The notes: generated by a model not told the origin, from the sequence alone. A stretch of 64,000 nucleotides of DNA from Citrus sinensis (GCF_022201045.2 NC_068559.1:26047501-26111500); one strand, 5' to 3'; counted from the first letter of the stretch, positions 1 to 12,300 are shown. Translations and numbers: made by a program.

Positions 1-1857
1 ATAAAATCAAATTTCTTAAACATATGAATGCTTAGAGTATAAATAACCGTTCCTTTTCTAAATGTGAAATTCAGCTAGAAAATTGATGCATGGCAAAACA
101 AATATATATTCCATGACAATGTATATAAATAAAAAAGTCTATTTTAATCAAAAACAAAAAAAAAAGTGCAAAATGACGAACTGCCGGCATTCCTCACCAT
201 TCTCTACTTTAAATTATAAAGTAATTATATTATTAAGAATAGTGACATGCTCATACAAAATTTTATATCTTAAATTAGAGTCCTGCTACTTTGCAACAGG
301 TGTTTGGTACCCCTATTTTGTGATTTTGTGATTTAACCATTAAATCTAACCAAAGAGTTGCAAAGGCCTGCATGTGGGTTTGTATGGTTATTAACATTGT
401 TATCCCTGATATTTTCTGAAAAATTAGAAAAGGCAAAAGTTTCTAAATGTTGACATATATGTCCAGATTGTTTCAATTTTTTTTACAATTAAATCTATTG
501 ACCTAATTTGACTATTAGCATGAGTATAGTGTACGGAAAATAATGTAATCTCATATAAAAATTTTAAAATGCACGAAAAATTAACACGCCTTAATAAATA
601 TTTTGTTAACATAATATCTATTTAATATACAATAATTATTTGAATATGTCAATTAAAATTGAATACCTGATAAAAATATATTAATTTGTTAACAATAATA
701 ATATATGACCATAATGAACATGCATATGCCTAAATTAAATGTTTCCAATAATATTATTAATGAACAAGTTGCGTAATTCGTATGGTATATTTAATTAAAT
801 TTTTTATTTTGATATTATTATCGTCTTTGTGTACGATAACTTAATTTCATTTATGTTCTTTCTTTATTTCTAATTAGCAGTTTAGTACCCATGAACTCTA
901 TCCTCTATTTTCGTTTCCTTCTTTTCATAAACTCTAACATAATAAAATAATTTTAATTAAAAACATCATATTTAGAAGTAGATTTTTTGATCGACAAAAA
1001 TCATACTATTGATTCTCTGGTTTATGCAGTAGTGTGATTTAAAACTTGTTTCAACGGTATGGATGTATTCTATTTGGTTTTTAACATTGACATCTCTATT
1101 GTTTTTCAAAAAAGTAAAATAATCAAAAGTTCGACAAATAATTTTGGATAATTTTTAAATTTTAAATTTTATATTGTGATCAATTAATCTAATTTACTAT
1201 TAAATTAATGACAATATAAGGCCAATAACTTAAAAAAAATTAATACATAAAATCTTTTTTATTTTTTGAAAATAATATAATATTAATTTAATCTGTAATA
1301 AATAATTTAAATATATAATAAAATATATTAATTTATCAATAATATTAAACAATTTTTAGAAACAGTATAAAATCTATTTAATCAATAATAAATAATTTTA
1401 ATATATAATTAATTTTTAATTTATCAATAATAATATGACCAAATGACAATGTTAAAAAATTCATAATAATCAATTATGGCTTAGTATTCAAATATAAATA
1501 ATAGAAATATACTCTTAAGTGTAAATAGTAGAAATATTTTGGACTTATATATTAAAATTTCAAAACTTCTAATTTGTTCACTTTTCAGTAAATAAGAGGG
1601 ACTGCAAAGTAATTTACCAAAAATAAGGGGTACCGTGCACCCGCGGCACCGTAGCTTCGTCCGTTAAATTAAGCATCACTAATTAATGAGAGTCAATTAA
1701 TAGAAGATATTTTATAGTATTAATAATGAGATAATTTTACAATATCCATAAAATTAATAACCAGTAAATGCCACGTCATTTCGTTAACTTCTCAACCCAA
1801 TTTCAATTGGGCAAATTTGTCTAATTAATTAAATTTTTTATTTTGTTTAAAAATAAA
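1..1857. other. AT-rich intergenic spacer
   Basis: Long AT-rich stretch with frequent stops in all frames and no ORF that resembles a protein. Short segments near 281-360 and 1590-1690 share a pattern of the type 'ctgcaaagta ... ggggtacc' in opposite orientation and may be ends of an old inverted-repeat element, but no target-site duplication was found. No gene is supported here. Confidence 0.6.
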
Positions 1858-2055
1858 GGAAAATTCACAGAAGTAGCCATAATATTTTTGTATTTTTTTA
1901 AAAATTTAATCCCTCAATTTTTTTTAACATAACTAGCCAAATACTAATCTTTTGGACTAAATTGCCCTCATCAATTTCATCAATTTTTCAAACAATGTCA
2001 CTTTCAACAAACCTCAACACTCTCAACACCCTCAACAAACCTCAACACTCAATAA

Positions 2056-2141
2056 ATCTTAACACTCTCTACACTCTCAGCATAACAAAAGTATAAAAAT
2101 CTTAACACTCTCTACACTCTCAGCATAACAAAAGTATAAAA
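2056..2141. repeat. 43-bp direct tandem duplication
   Basis: Two consecutive copies of a 43-bp unit (2056-2098 and 2099-2141) that contains 'acactctctacactctcagc'. They are identical by eye. The unit lies just inside the left end of the MULE and is probably a recent slippage or recombination duplication. Confidence 0.85.
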
Positions 2142-2359
2142 TCATCAATTGGGAGCATCTTAAATGTTAGTCCATGTTCTTACAAAAATATGAATTTTTA
2201 ATGTATTAAGTTCAAAATTGATGTAGATTTTGCTATAAATGTTGTTATTTTTCATTCATAAAGTAATGTAATTTGTTAAAGTAGCTAGATTTGAGTTGAG
2301 AAATTAAAAAAAAAATATTGGCAACAGTAGAAACTCCAGTTAGAAACAAAATTCAGGTT

Positions 2360-2520
2360 ATGTACGACAAGTTGAATTATGTGTGACAAGCTAGGCGATA
2401 TGTGCCTGTCGCACATAAATACCACTATATTTTTATGTGACAGCCACTTGTTGCCTAGTCTGTCACACATAATTCAGTCTATTGCACAAAATTATAGTAC
2501 GTGCGACATGTATCTTTTGG
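2360..2520. repeat. Left subterminal tgcgac-type hairpin repeats of the MULE
   Basis: Alternating 'gtgtgacaag', 'tgcctgtcgcacataa' and 'tatgtgacagccac' motifs occur in both orientations, so that the strand can fold back on itself. The same theme recurs at 3755-4095. Such subterminal repeats are common in plant DNA transposons and are likely transposase-binding sites (inference). Confidence 0.55.
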
Positions 2521-2836
2521 AGGTCATAACTTAAGCTACATGTGTCCTTTTTTGGCATGTAATATGTTGTTTCGAAGCTTACGACAAGACGAATCAAATA
2601 CACAACTTTTTCACCAGTCTCCCCCATGGTCAAACAAAAAATTTACCTTAATTTAAGTGTGACAGACACCTGTTGCACATAGAGTTGCTTGTTGCATATA
2701 TTTTATTTTGTTTACCATTCATGTAAAATATGTCGCATATTCACTTTATCATGTTATGTAGTGTGTAACCACACTTATTTTGCTTTTTTTACATTTTTCA
2801 AGTTTACTGGATTTAATTGTGTTTCAATTGTGTTTT

Positions 2837-3115
2837 ATTGGTTGGTGGGAGACATCGGCGGATGGCCTCATGGAATACATCAATGGTAATAATACAACTT
2901 TTTTTGTTCGAAAAGATTGTACATTTGATCAATTTCTGACAAAAGTTTATGAGGTTTTGTAGATAAATAATAGGGAATACAGTATCACGATGAATACAAC
3001 TACGAGATCTAATAACACAATCTATCGTACATGTTCACTACTTAGGGACATATTTAATGACGAAATAATCAATGTTATGTTACATATTGCCTCTTATGTA
3101 ATCAATTATGGATGC
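2837..3115 (+). pseudogene. Decayed MULE transposase N-terminal fragment
   Basis: The forward frame reads WWETSADGLMEYINGN followed by a VRKDCTFDQFLTKVYEVL block, a stop at 2960-2962, then INREYSITMNTTT and a LLRDIFNDEIINVMLHIAS block. This order (a W-x-Y-x-N/G-G segment, then a 'dity-el-y-il' segment, then a segment with an acidic 'i-nDe-v--fl' motif) is that of the N-terminal region of plant MuDR-type transposases. The stop sits where a glutamine codon (CAG to TAG) would be expected. Nothing of the catalytic DDE domain is visible. It supports the classification of the surrounding element as MULE. Confidence 0.5.
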
Positions 3116-3754
3116 ATCCCAATATTTATTACTATATCTCCTCGAGTTTAGAATCGACATGTTGAAATACTAGTAGAAACTGAAACGTCTTCATATTTTT
3201 TGGTAGGACATCTGGACCATTGGAAAGCCCTGTAACTAGGCACCACTCTTCGATCGATAAACGTATCAAGCGCTCTCCAATTTGAAACCATAATTAATTT
3301 TCATCAGTTTCTTCATGTCCCACTTGCCTAAGTAATAGGTTGTGGATTATAACATCACTAAATACATAACTATCCAAGTCCATGAAGTGCCTAAAAGTAT
3401 CACTTTTGAACAATAACAATTTTTTGTACGTTAGCTTACGTTCGATAGCTTTGATGACTTTTTTAAATTTTGGTGTCTTCGTAATATGGCCTGAGAAATG
3501 ATCATCAAATCATGACTTCATCACACCTGACTCCTTCATAGATTTAGGTGGATTGCGTTTTACCAACTTAGTTTTCGTTATCTATCTAAACTAAAATCGA
3601 AATTTTATTCATTATTGTGCGATCTGTAAAATTATTATAATAATAATGTAAAATAAAAAGTTTAGCTGAAAAAGTACAAATGGTCTTATGTTTTAGAAAC
3701 AAATTGTGCAAAAAAATTAGTGCAATGGGCATAATGTGCAACCAGAATGTTTGT

Positions 3755-4095
3755 GCGATGGATGCCATCACAACAATTTTTGTGAGGCGAGCACTTGTCC
3801 CACAATAAATCAGATTTGCTTTAGGTTAAACGGTGATTTGTTAGACAAAATTTGGTGTGACGAGTGTCCATCATACTAATTTTTGTGAGACGGGCACTCG
3901 TTGCACAACAAATCAAATTTGGTTTAGTTCAACGGCGAGTCGTCACACAAAATTTGGTGCGACATGCTCTCGTCGCACAAAAATTTAGATTATGTGTAAT
4001 ATGAGTTGTTGTGCGACGAGATAAATTTTGTGCGACGACTCACCTATCGCACAAAAATTCAGATTAAATTTAAATTACATACAATCTAAATTTTT
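3755..4095. repeat. Right subterminal gtgcgacgag inverted repeats
   Basis: At least six copies of a motif of the form 'ttgtgcgacgag' or its reverse complement 'cgtcgcacaaaa' lie between 3755 and 4095, spaced 30-60 bp and in both orientations, allowing several nested hairpins. Just beyond, 4240-4370 is a low-complexity CAA/ACC-rich stretch that produces spurious Asn/Thr/His-rich ORFs. Confidence 0.6.
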
Positions 4096-4976
4096 GTGCG
4101 ATGAGTTCCAAGCCATCACCTAAAATCATGAGATGGGTAATGGCCATCGTTCAAATTTCTTGTGATGGGTGCTGCCATCATTTGAATCTTTACGCAATGG
4201 CAACACCTATCACAAGAAATTCCAGGCAATGGGTGCCTCAGCAATGCACCAACGCCGGCAACACACCAACACCAACACCAACAAATACTCAACCCTCTAT
4301 CACCACCAACAAATACTCAATCTACCACCACCACCACAACAACAACACACACAACAACAACACAACAGAAGAATAAAATAAAACATTTATTTGAAACTAC
4401 TAACCTAGGATTTTTGAACTTTAAACATTTATTGGACTTGATTTCAGCAGGATTGATGTTGTTGGATGTGATTTCGATGAGATTGACCGTCAATGATGGA
4501 CTTCGATATTACTCTACACTGTCGGCGATAGGTGAGAGATTTCGGTGAGTTTGGGTGAAAATGGCAGGGGTAGTTTGGTCCAAATTTTTGGTGTTTGGCT
4601 AATTTTGATAAATAAAACTTGTGTGGTTATTTTTGTAATTTACTTAACTTCTATGATTATTTTCGTAAATGTGCCAAAAATAAACACTTTTGAAACACAG
4701 AGGATCACGGTTCGTGGAGTAGAATATTCCAAATGGATAAAATAATGAAAAAGAAACGCTAACTCAACCGCTGCTACAATCTAACCATGGTCAATCTCAA
4801 TCTAAAAATCGAACGGTGCTGGATCAAACCTTAGAAACGAATCCAACCGCTTGCAATAGCTTACAATAAAGAACAGCGGCCTCACAAGCTTTTGCGACAA
4901 AGAAGAAAAATTCAATTGATCTCTTCCCGTAATTGATGAATCGATAAGTCAATCTGGGGTTAGGGTTTTGTATCAG

Positions 4977-7900
4977 ATGGAAATGGACTACGTTACAGGG
5001 TTTGCTCACAGTCACATGGATCGTCGTCCCACGAAGAGACCTCGATTAGCTTGGGAAAACCCTCAAGCTCACTCTAAGGTACATTTGATTTTTTTAAAGA
5101 AAAAAATGATTTGAATAGTTATTGAGGATCTGTTTGTTTCCTTAGGATAAAATAAAATTAATTTTTTCTTTCCGCAAAGGCATATGAATTGGACCTTTGT
5201 TTATAATTGAAAGATTTGAATGGCTTGTTTAGATCAAAATTTCTTCTTTTTTTTTAACTGTATTAGTAGTATATTGTTTATCCCTTGTGCTTGGAAATGA
5301 CAAATGTTTAATGTTGGTTATTTAATAGTCTGATCTTGCAAAAATGACCAAGAATTTCTCTGTGTTGATCATGTTACTTGACGTGACTTTAGAATTTGTC
5401 AAATTGTATATGTCTTCCACTTTATTAGTATTATATCCTTAAAAATTGGGGGAAGATTTTGGAAGTGAATAAATGTGGAGGTGGGCAGAGTTTATGATTT
5501 CTTTGTGTATAGTGTAGTATGAATGAATGGCTGTGTGTAGGCTCAGTCAGGAATGTATTGTGGACAAGAGTTGGGGAATCTGACAAGCTTTGGGCCATCA
5601 AGGGTACATGCAGACCATGCTAGTATGTTTGTAAAGGGATTGGCTCAAAATGGCACTCCCCAATGGCGAAATGATGACAAAGATGGACATTACCTGTTTG
5701 CGCTTGGAGAGAATTTAACTTCTCGCTGTAATTACACTTGATCATTATTTTTGATGAGTTCTTTTTTTTGTTTTTTTTAAAGTATCTTGCTAATATTTGC
5801 TTCTGCTTTATGTGGATGAAGTAGGGAATACCGTATTTTAAATGCATAATAATGATATCTTTCTATTTTTTTTATCTTTTTCAATATTTTCTTTCTTTAC
5901 TTGAATGAATTGTGAGGATTTTTAGGGTCTCAAAAGCTTCTCTTATGTGTAGTACAGTATAGGCAGAAGCTTTAAAGAAAATTGAGGCTCAGAATATTAA
6001 CTGTTTACATTAACCGTTGTGGATTTGGGAATTTTTTAAAAATTTTTTTTATTTGGAATTAGGTTATCTTCAGCAGTGGCATTAATTCTCTGCCATGTGC
6101 TAAAAATATAATCTCTCTCCCTCTTGTATATCCACCTCGTTTCCATATAAGAAAAAAAATATTTATAATAATATTTCCTTATAAATCTTATTGCTAATAA
6201 AATAAAACGTATCTTGTCCTTTCCCATGGTTTAGTTGCTGTTGAGTTTTTTTTTTTTAATTACTTTATTATCAGTGTCTTTATTTACTGGGTTTCAATAT
6301 ATGGAAAACCTTTATTTTCAAGTTATTTGAATTATAAAAAAAAAGATTTGCTTATTTATTTGAATTTTTTATTAATCATTTATTAATTTTCCAAGAGTTA
6401 CTTATTCTCATTTTATTGCCCTCTTGCTTGCAGATAAAATCCTCAGAAAAATTGGTGAAGGTTGGTTTCACTTCTCTAGATTCTGTCTACAGTTGTGTTA
6501 TTGATTTTGTGGTTTACGTCCTCATATTACTTCTTCTTCTTTTTTCCCCCCCTTTTCCATTTATATTTTTTCTTCCAACAGGAACTTTTGGTCAGGTTTT
6601 GGATTGTTTAGATAGGGAAACAGGAGAGACGGTTGCCATAAAAGTTGTGCGAAGTATTAAGAAATACCGTGAAGCAGCAATGACAGAAATTGATGTGCTT
6701 GAGTTGCTCAAAAGATATGACAGAAGTGGCAGTCAGTGAGTTTACATTTCTTCCTTGTTATCATTTGTCGTTTTTTAAGGTTTTGAGGTGAATCTTGAGT
6801 TAGTTTTAAAGTGCATATATTCTTTGCAGTTGTGTTCAAATAAGGAACTGGTTTGACTATCGTAACCATATCTGTATCGTAAGTATACAACTGATTTACA
6901 ATGACATGATTTCCCCAATTTGATAATATTTTGGGGTTAAGACTTGGTGGATTTAAATGATCTTCACAGGTGTTTGAGATGCTTGGACCTAGCCTATACG
7001 ATTTTCTTCGGAAAAATAATTATCGCCCATTTCCGGTTGATCTTGTCCGTGAGATTGGCAGACAACTGTTGGAATGTGTAGCATGTGTGTAATCTGCTAT
7101 TACTCTTCTTTTTTCCCCGTAGTTGGTAACCATTTTTCGGGAGTTATCTGAGCCAATTCATGCTCGCACAAAGGCACTAGTAGCTTTTCTGTTAAGTTTA
7201 ATAAATTTTTATTTCTTTTTTGTATTTTTATTTTCGTGGGAGCTTTGATTTCTCTCAAGTGAATTGCTGAGATTTGAGGCTGGATTATAATAGTCATGCC
7301 ATAAGTGCTTATATGCACACACTCATTTTCATTGTGCAGTCATGCATGATTTGCGCCTCATCCATACCGACTTGAAGCCTGAGAATATACTTTTTGTTTC
7401 TCCGGAATACTTGAAAATACCTGACTACAAGGTAGCTTTGCTTATTTTTCAGATGTTCTCAATTGGTGCGTGCCTTTGTTGTTATTAGAAGTCAAATGTT
7501 AATGATGCATCTTCTGGCTTTGCAATTGTACTATATTGTTTGTCTTTTGTACTATTTGCCCTTTGATGTTGGTTAATTAGTTTTTCTAACTTTTTAATTT
7601 GTAGGTTACGGCCCGATCACCAACTGATGTGAACTATTACAAGAGGTTGCCAAAGTCAAGTGCTATTAAGGTTATTGATTTTGGAAGCACAGCATATGAG
7701 CATCAAGAACACAACTATATTGTCTCCACCAGGCACTACCGTGCTCCTGAGGTTATTCTTGGTATGGTGTTGCTTTGTCCTCTGTAGAAATTTCTGTTGT
7801 CATTGGATCTCTGGAAGTTCATGCCTTTAATGCTTAACTAAATTTCAGGACTTGGATGGAGTTATCCATGTGACATGTGGAGTGTTGGATGTATTTTGAT

Positions 7901-9150
7901 TGAGCTGTGCTCGGTATGTTAATGTCTTCAGAGTATGTTGGCATGCATTGACAGATATTGCATACAAAATAATCTTTAACATATACCTGTGGGAAAAAAT
8001 ATGTTTCTTTGTAGGGAGAAGCTTTGTTTCAGACACATGAAAACTTGGAGCACTTGGCTATGATGGAAAGGGTTCTTGGCCCGATACCTCAACACATGTT
8101 AAAAAGAGTCGAGTGCGTGCCCTTCAAAAAATTCCTGTTATTTTTATCCTTTCAATATACTATTTTTCAATTTGTTTGTCTATTCTTAATTGTTGGTTCA
8201 GCAAACCTGCTGAGAAGTTTGTTAGAAGAGGTAGATTGGACTGGCCAGAGGGTGCAACATCACGGGAAAGCATTAAAGCTGTTCTAAAGCTACCTCGTCT
8301 CCAGGTGTGTATGATAACATGTATCTTCAAGTTACATCGTCCTTTTGGTTCCAGGGACTTGTTTAGAGGTTCATTACTCATTGCAAGCCTATGCACATCA
8401 TACTCATCCATTTTTATGGGATATTATCATTTTATCACTTAAGTTTTCTTGGAATATTATTTTACAATCAAAATTTTCTGACAATTATTTTATCATTTTA
8501 TCTAACGTTTCAATTTTTATTATTTTATCAGCAAATTGTTAAAAATGACTGAATTTTTAACAGAACTCATAATAAAAGTCTATTTTACCCCTAAACTGTC
8601 AAGTACAAGTTAATCCTCTGAATTAAAAAAATACAAAATTAATTATATACAAATAGATAATACTTTTATTAATTGATTTTTTTTTATATATATCTAAATA
8701 TGTCTAAAATAATCAATTGATAGAATTGCAAATATATATTAAGATTCTTGAAATATCCCTGTGACATCAGTAACTTGCTAATGGAGTTAGCGTTTGGTGG
8801 TAAAGTGATAAAAACTAAAACATTGAGTAGAAAAAAGTAATTATTAGAAAATTTTAATGGCAAAGTGATATTAAAAAAAAAAGAGTTCAGTGTAAAATGA
8901 TAATATCTTTCTTTTATTTAAAAAAAAAAAAAAAAACTTCTGGCAAAAGAAAAAGATTACTCAACTGATTTATCATTTCGTTTGTCTTTTTGCTTTGCAG
9001 AACCTAGTAATGCAGCATGTAGATCACTCAGCTGGATACCTCATAGATCTCTTGCAAGGGCTTCTCAGGTATGACCCCTCCAGCAGACTAACCGCCCACG
9101 ATGCCCTCAAGCATCCTTTCTTTACCAGAGATTATTACAGAAGATTTTAG
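4977..9150 (+). CDS. AFC2: LAMMER-type dual-specificity kinase, AFC2-like (12 exons)
   Basis: CLK/LAMMER kinase of the plant AFC family. Family members phosphorylate SR splicing factors in the nucleus. Exons: 4977-5078, 5541-5727, 6434-6460, 6582-6735, 6830-6878, 6970-7084, 7340-7431, 7605-7761, 7849-7913, 8015-8112, 8202-8304, 9001-9150. They join to 432 aa with GT-AG junctions and a closed frame. The N-terminus has [13 protein letters not shown], a basic motif shared with AFC proteins. The kinase domain shows GEGTFGQV at about 104-111, VAIKVV, the catalytic loop HTDLKPEN (Asp222), DFGST (Asp267) and the LAMMER signature [12 protein letters not shown] (328-339). It ends [12 protein letters not shown], a normal family length. 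The 27-bp exon 3 is very small. Intron 11 (696 bp) is swollen by a MITE. The start is the first ATG in the exon matching the family N-terminus. By similarity AFC2 fits better than AFC1 or AFC3. Confidence 0.93.
8420..8907. mobile_element. MITE in intron 11 of the LAMMER kinase gene
   Basis: About 490 bp with long imperfect terminal inverted repeats: the left begins gatattatcattttatcact and the reverse complement of the right begins gatattatcattttacactg. Similarity continues inward through 'aaaattttctgacaattatt' and its counterpart. The interior is AT-rich and non-coding. The type resembles short Mutator-derived MITEs. I could not identify a clean target-site duplication, so the ends are approximate. 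Confidence 0.65.
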
Positions 9151-9828
9151 ATATAAGTTTTTTTTTTTTTGGGTCGCTGTTATTTTGTCTTCATTTCGAG
9201 GGCGCACAAGTGTTTTTCTTTGGAGTTGTGTGGCTCTAGTGAAATTGGCTGGTGCGGGTTTCTGTTGGGCTTAGTGAAGGGTGAAAGATTGGGCCAGAAT
9301 AATGCCTGCTTATGGTAAAATCTCGTGTGTAGCTTTTGTAAATAATCCATTGTGAGCAATTCTTTCTACTGCGGAAGTGTCATACATTCATTATATATCG
9401 TCTTCCCATTGTATTGAAGTCTTTGCTCTTATCACATGAAACGAGATTTTGCTTAATCAGGTTTTCCCCGGCTTTCGCTTTATCTTTTAATTATAATTTG
9501 TTGTCTCGTAAGGAATCATCATGTGCGCACGGCGCTGAAGCATATATATTTGCATAATATTATTGGCTATCTAGAATTTTGATGCTAACTCACGATTTGA
9601 ACCCAAGAGATAGGAAACGCCAAAGAACACGAGCAGAAACTGAAGAAAGGCTGGTGTTTATGGTTGCTAATTAATTAATTATATGGTGCGTGAAAATATA
9701 TTGTTATACAAAAGAACAAAAAAATGTAAAAAAAAAAAAGGCAAAATCACTGGTTAATTTGTACTTGAAAGCCAACGAATCGAAAACAATTTAGAGAAGT
9801 ATAATTCCAAAAATGGTTCCCTCTCCTC
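9151..9828. other. Convergent intergenic region
   Basis: Space between the 3' ends of the kinase gene (+) and the LEA2 gene (-). It presumably holds both 3' UTRs and poly(A) sites. No ORF or repeat was recognised. A run of A near 9720-9740 is the only low-complexity patch. Confidence 0.5.
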
Positions 9829-10854
9829 TCAGCGTTTTGTCCTGCATTTGCTAGCTCTTAAGACTCCACTGGGAGGACCAGAGAGCACAATAGTGCAATG
9901 ACTGTAGAGCCAATAAGAGTACCGTAAGAAAGTTCCCAAATCGGATCGTGCCCGGAACACTCCCTTGACTTGAAACATAACTGCGTTGCTGTCTATTTCC
10001 TTCTTAAGCTGTTCAGTTGCCGCGAAAGGAAGCCGAACTTGGCTTGTCACCAGATGAACATTTGTAAGCCAAGACGTGCGCCTTGCTGCCGAGAAAGGTT
10101 CGACATATTGAGAAGCAATGAGGGTCTTTCCGTAGTAAAGATCAAGGACTACGTAACTGAAGTCTACTTTGACTTTCTTGTTAGGATTTGTGAAGTTAGC
10201 AAGCACATTGAGATCGGCGTTTAGCAAAACTCCCACGTCTAGATAGGCTGCGTTTAAGCTGACACTAGACACATCAAACCGTGGGTTATGTGGGCGAAAG
10301 AGAAGATAAACTATGAGGACGACTATGCCTCCTAGAATTATGACAATCCAAAAGATTGCACAAAAGCCTGCAAAAAACCATTGGTAGAGCTTGGTTCGAC
10401 GAGGAGATGGCGCCCGCAAACCTTGTGAATTACGTTGGTGGTACTGATCTTGATGCAGTGGTGGTATTGCTGCCTCTGGACCGTGCGGCTGGCCATGATG
10501 CTTTGGTTGTGTCGCTTGTGACCATTGAGGCTGCGGTTTCCATTGAGGTTCCGTCGCCTGATCAGGACCATGCGGTTGCTGCTGCCCACCCGGAGGTTGT
10601 GGCCGGACTTCCTGATCCATTGGTGTCATTGACCATGCACCTAGTGGCCAGTAACGCCGATCCTGGCGCTGCTTTTGTTTCTTTGCTCGTGGCACTGGTG
10701 AACGCGGTGGCTGGGTATATTGGTCTTGGTGATCTTGGTACCATGGTGTTGTCGTTGCCGCCCCCAGAATAGGTAACGGAGAATGTTGGCGTTCAAGTTG
10801 ATTTGGTGGTGGGCGAAAATGAGGATTGGTTTCAATTTCACCGCGCCAAGACAT
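9829..10854 (-). CDS. LEA2-domain NHL-like membrane protein (NDR1/HIN1-like)
   Basis: Single-exon gene of 341 aa. Residues 1-155 are rich in Pro, Gln and His and look disordered. They are followed by basic residues (PRRTK) and one strongly hydrophobic segment at about 160-187 (FFAGFCAIFWIVIILGG...), a membrane anchor. Residues 190-335 form a LEA2/water-stress-hypersensitive domain, with PRFDVSSVSLNAAYLD, the conserved NPN in LANFTNPNKKVKVDF, a LYYGKTLIASQYVEPFS segment and GVFRARSDLG. This layout matches plant NHL proteins, often tied to pathogen and abiotic stress and placed at the plasma membrane (family knowledge). The N-terminal region is longer than in NDR1/HIN1 themselves, as in the proline-rich subgroup. 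The exact paralogue was not assigned. Confidence 0.88.
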   Translation of the reverse strand: MSWRGEIETNPHFRPPPNQLERQHSPLPILGAATTTPWYQDHQDQYTQPPRSPVPRAKKQKQRQDRRYWPLGAWSMTPMDQEVRPQPPGGQQQPHGPDQATEPQWKPQPQWSQATQPKHHGQPHGPEAAIPPLHQDQYHQRNSQGLRAPSPRRTKLYQWFFAGFCAIFWIVIILGGIVVLIVYLLFRPHNPRFDVSSVSLNAAYLDVGVLLNADLNVLANFTNPNKKVKVDFSYVVLDLYYGKTLIASQYVEPFSAARRTSWLTNVHLVTSQVRLPFAATEQLKKEIDSNAVMFQVKGVFRARSDLGTFLRYSYWLYSHCTIVLSGPPSGVLRASKCRTKR

Positions 10855-11546
10855 GGTGATATGTGATGTGTTGCCAAAAAGAATTGCGACGGAACAACGA
10901 AGAGAAGTGAGGGTGATATGAATGAGTTGGTGCTAGGCCAGTGGGAAAGAGGATTACTTCATGGCAACTTCAGGGAGGATTCATGCATGGGGAAGGAATC
11001 AAACATTAGCTGAGTATGGGAGGCAAGTAATCTTACTTGATAATTCCCTTTTCCCAAGAGCTCCCTTACTGTTATTGTTAACTTCGGGTACGAGGCATGT
11101 CCAAGCAACTGCCTATCGGGCTTTTTCAACCCACATTGATGATAGGGTCCAGACTCCAGATCAGATTCTCGCATTATAGAATCGAGTCCGACCTCCTGAA
11201 TAAATAAAATAAATAAATAGATGTTGTCTCAAAAACTTCCTCTTAACTTACATTGTAGGCGAGTAAATGGCAATTTGCGGTAACTATCAGCCATTTACTA
11301 ATACAATGTTAATTTAGATTGTTTTGTCATTAATTTTGTTTTAGAAACTTTTCAATTAACAAACTTGAAGGCACACGCGACCAAGTGAAAAGAATGAAGC
11401 TACCATTGCCATACTTATGTTTTACGATATTATTATTAAATATAATACACAGCCCTAACAAGTAACCTTTAGGCAACGATAAAGCTTGCCATAATGGCAT
11501 CTATTACATCATAAATAGCTAAGAACAATTTTATTCATAACACATG
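10855..11546. other. Upstream region of the LEA2 gene
   Basis: Contains the presumed promoter and 5' UTR of the LEA2 gene on the minus strand. The small ORFs at 10959-11179 overlap on both strands, show no family similarity and are taken as chance. The left LTR retrotransposon boundary follows at 11547. Confidence 0.4.
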
Positions 11547-12280
11547 TGTTTAGGGAATTAAATAGGATGACCACGATCTCCTCTAAGTAAAAATGAGTAA
11601 AAGGTTGAGAAGATCACCTCGACCAGGTGCTATGAGCTTGAGGAAATCACCTCGACCAGGTGCTATGAGCTTGAGCAGACCACCTCGACCAGGTACTATG
11701 AGCTTGAGTAGATCACCTCAACTAGGTGGTATGAGCTTGAGCAGATGACCTCGACCAGGAATCCAGACTTAGCTCAAATAAACCACCACAAAGCTCATCT
11801 GAAAAATCAAGGCACGAATTTGATCAATTAATGGTTATTGTCACGATCTAAGGTCGTGAGTGTGGAGTGTTGATAAAAACCCCGAGAAAACCATGCCAAG
11901 GGGGGATCTTTTTCTCCTTGTCTCACTGAGAAATTCTTTCTTTTACACTCTATTTCATTTTTCTGTAAATTATTTTAAAAAAGCTTTTGGTTTTAAGGCA
12001 ATGTTTATTAAGCCATATGAGAAATGACATACTTGGTTTTTTCTGTAAATCCGATAACTAACTTGAGCGTCGGAGGGTTTACGCAGGAAAAACTTCCAGC
12101 GCCTTTAAGCATTCTCTGTAATTTCAGGTACTTGTTGATCATTAGCTTAAAATTTATCTGCTCATAGTCGAAGGATCTTCTTGGAGATCAACCACTAGCT
12201 TCCCACCAAACAAATTTAATGCTGATGCAGGGATCTGAGATCGAGTCACTAACCAACTCATCCGGATTTTGGCATCAACA
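11547..12280 (+). repeat. 5' LTR (734 bp)
   Basis: Begins TGTTTAGGGAATTAAATAGG and ends GGCATCAACA (TG...CA). It carries about four copies of a 33-bp minisatellite near 11626-11762, whereas the 3' LTR carries about eleven. The remaining sequence aligns along its length with 17265-18349, including the shared block 'cacgatctaaggtcgtg'. Confidence 0.92.
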
Positions 12281-12282
12281 TT

Positions 12283-12300
12283 TGGCGCCGTCTGTAGGGA
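12283..12300 (+). other. Primer-binding site of the LTR retrotransposon
   Basis: TGGCGCCGTCTGTAGGGA starts 2 nt after the 5' LTR. The TGGCGCCG core is complementary to the 3' end of a plant tRNA (tRNA-Asp-like, from memory) and is typical of PBS sites in plant Ty3/gypsy elements. Confidence 0.75.

Larger units (their letters stand above)
1858..4675. mobile_element. Non-autonomous Mutator-like element (MULE), 2.8 kb
   Basis: A 9-bp direct repeat, aaaaataaa, flanks the element at 1849-1857 and 4676-4684, the size expected for Mutator-like transposons. The ends are diverged terminal inverted repeats: the left starts ggaaaattcacagaagtagc and the reverse complement of the right starts ggcacatttacgaaaataat, with similarity continuing for about 120 bp through stretches like 'agccaaatac' and 'agccaaacac'. 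Inside lie subterminal hairpin-forming tgcgac/gtcgca repeats and a broken piece of MULE transposase. No intact transposase is present, so the copy is non-autonomous and old. Confidence 0.8.

Noticed and set aside
4101-4381. Asn/Thr/His-rich ORFs of 70-91 aa
   Set aside because: Low-complexity CAA/ACC repeats inside the MULE. Two overlapping frames are open at once.
10356-10772. 138-aa plus-strand ORF rich in Val, Ala and Asp
   Set aside because: Lies antisense to the proline- and glutamine-rich N-terminal part of the LEA2 gene. The GC-rich codons keep the antisense frame open.
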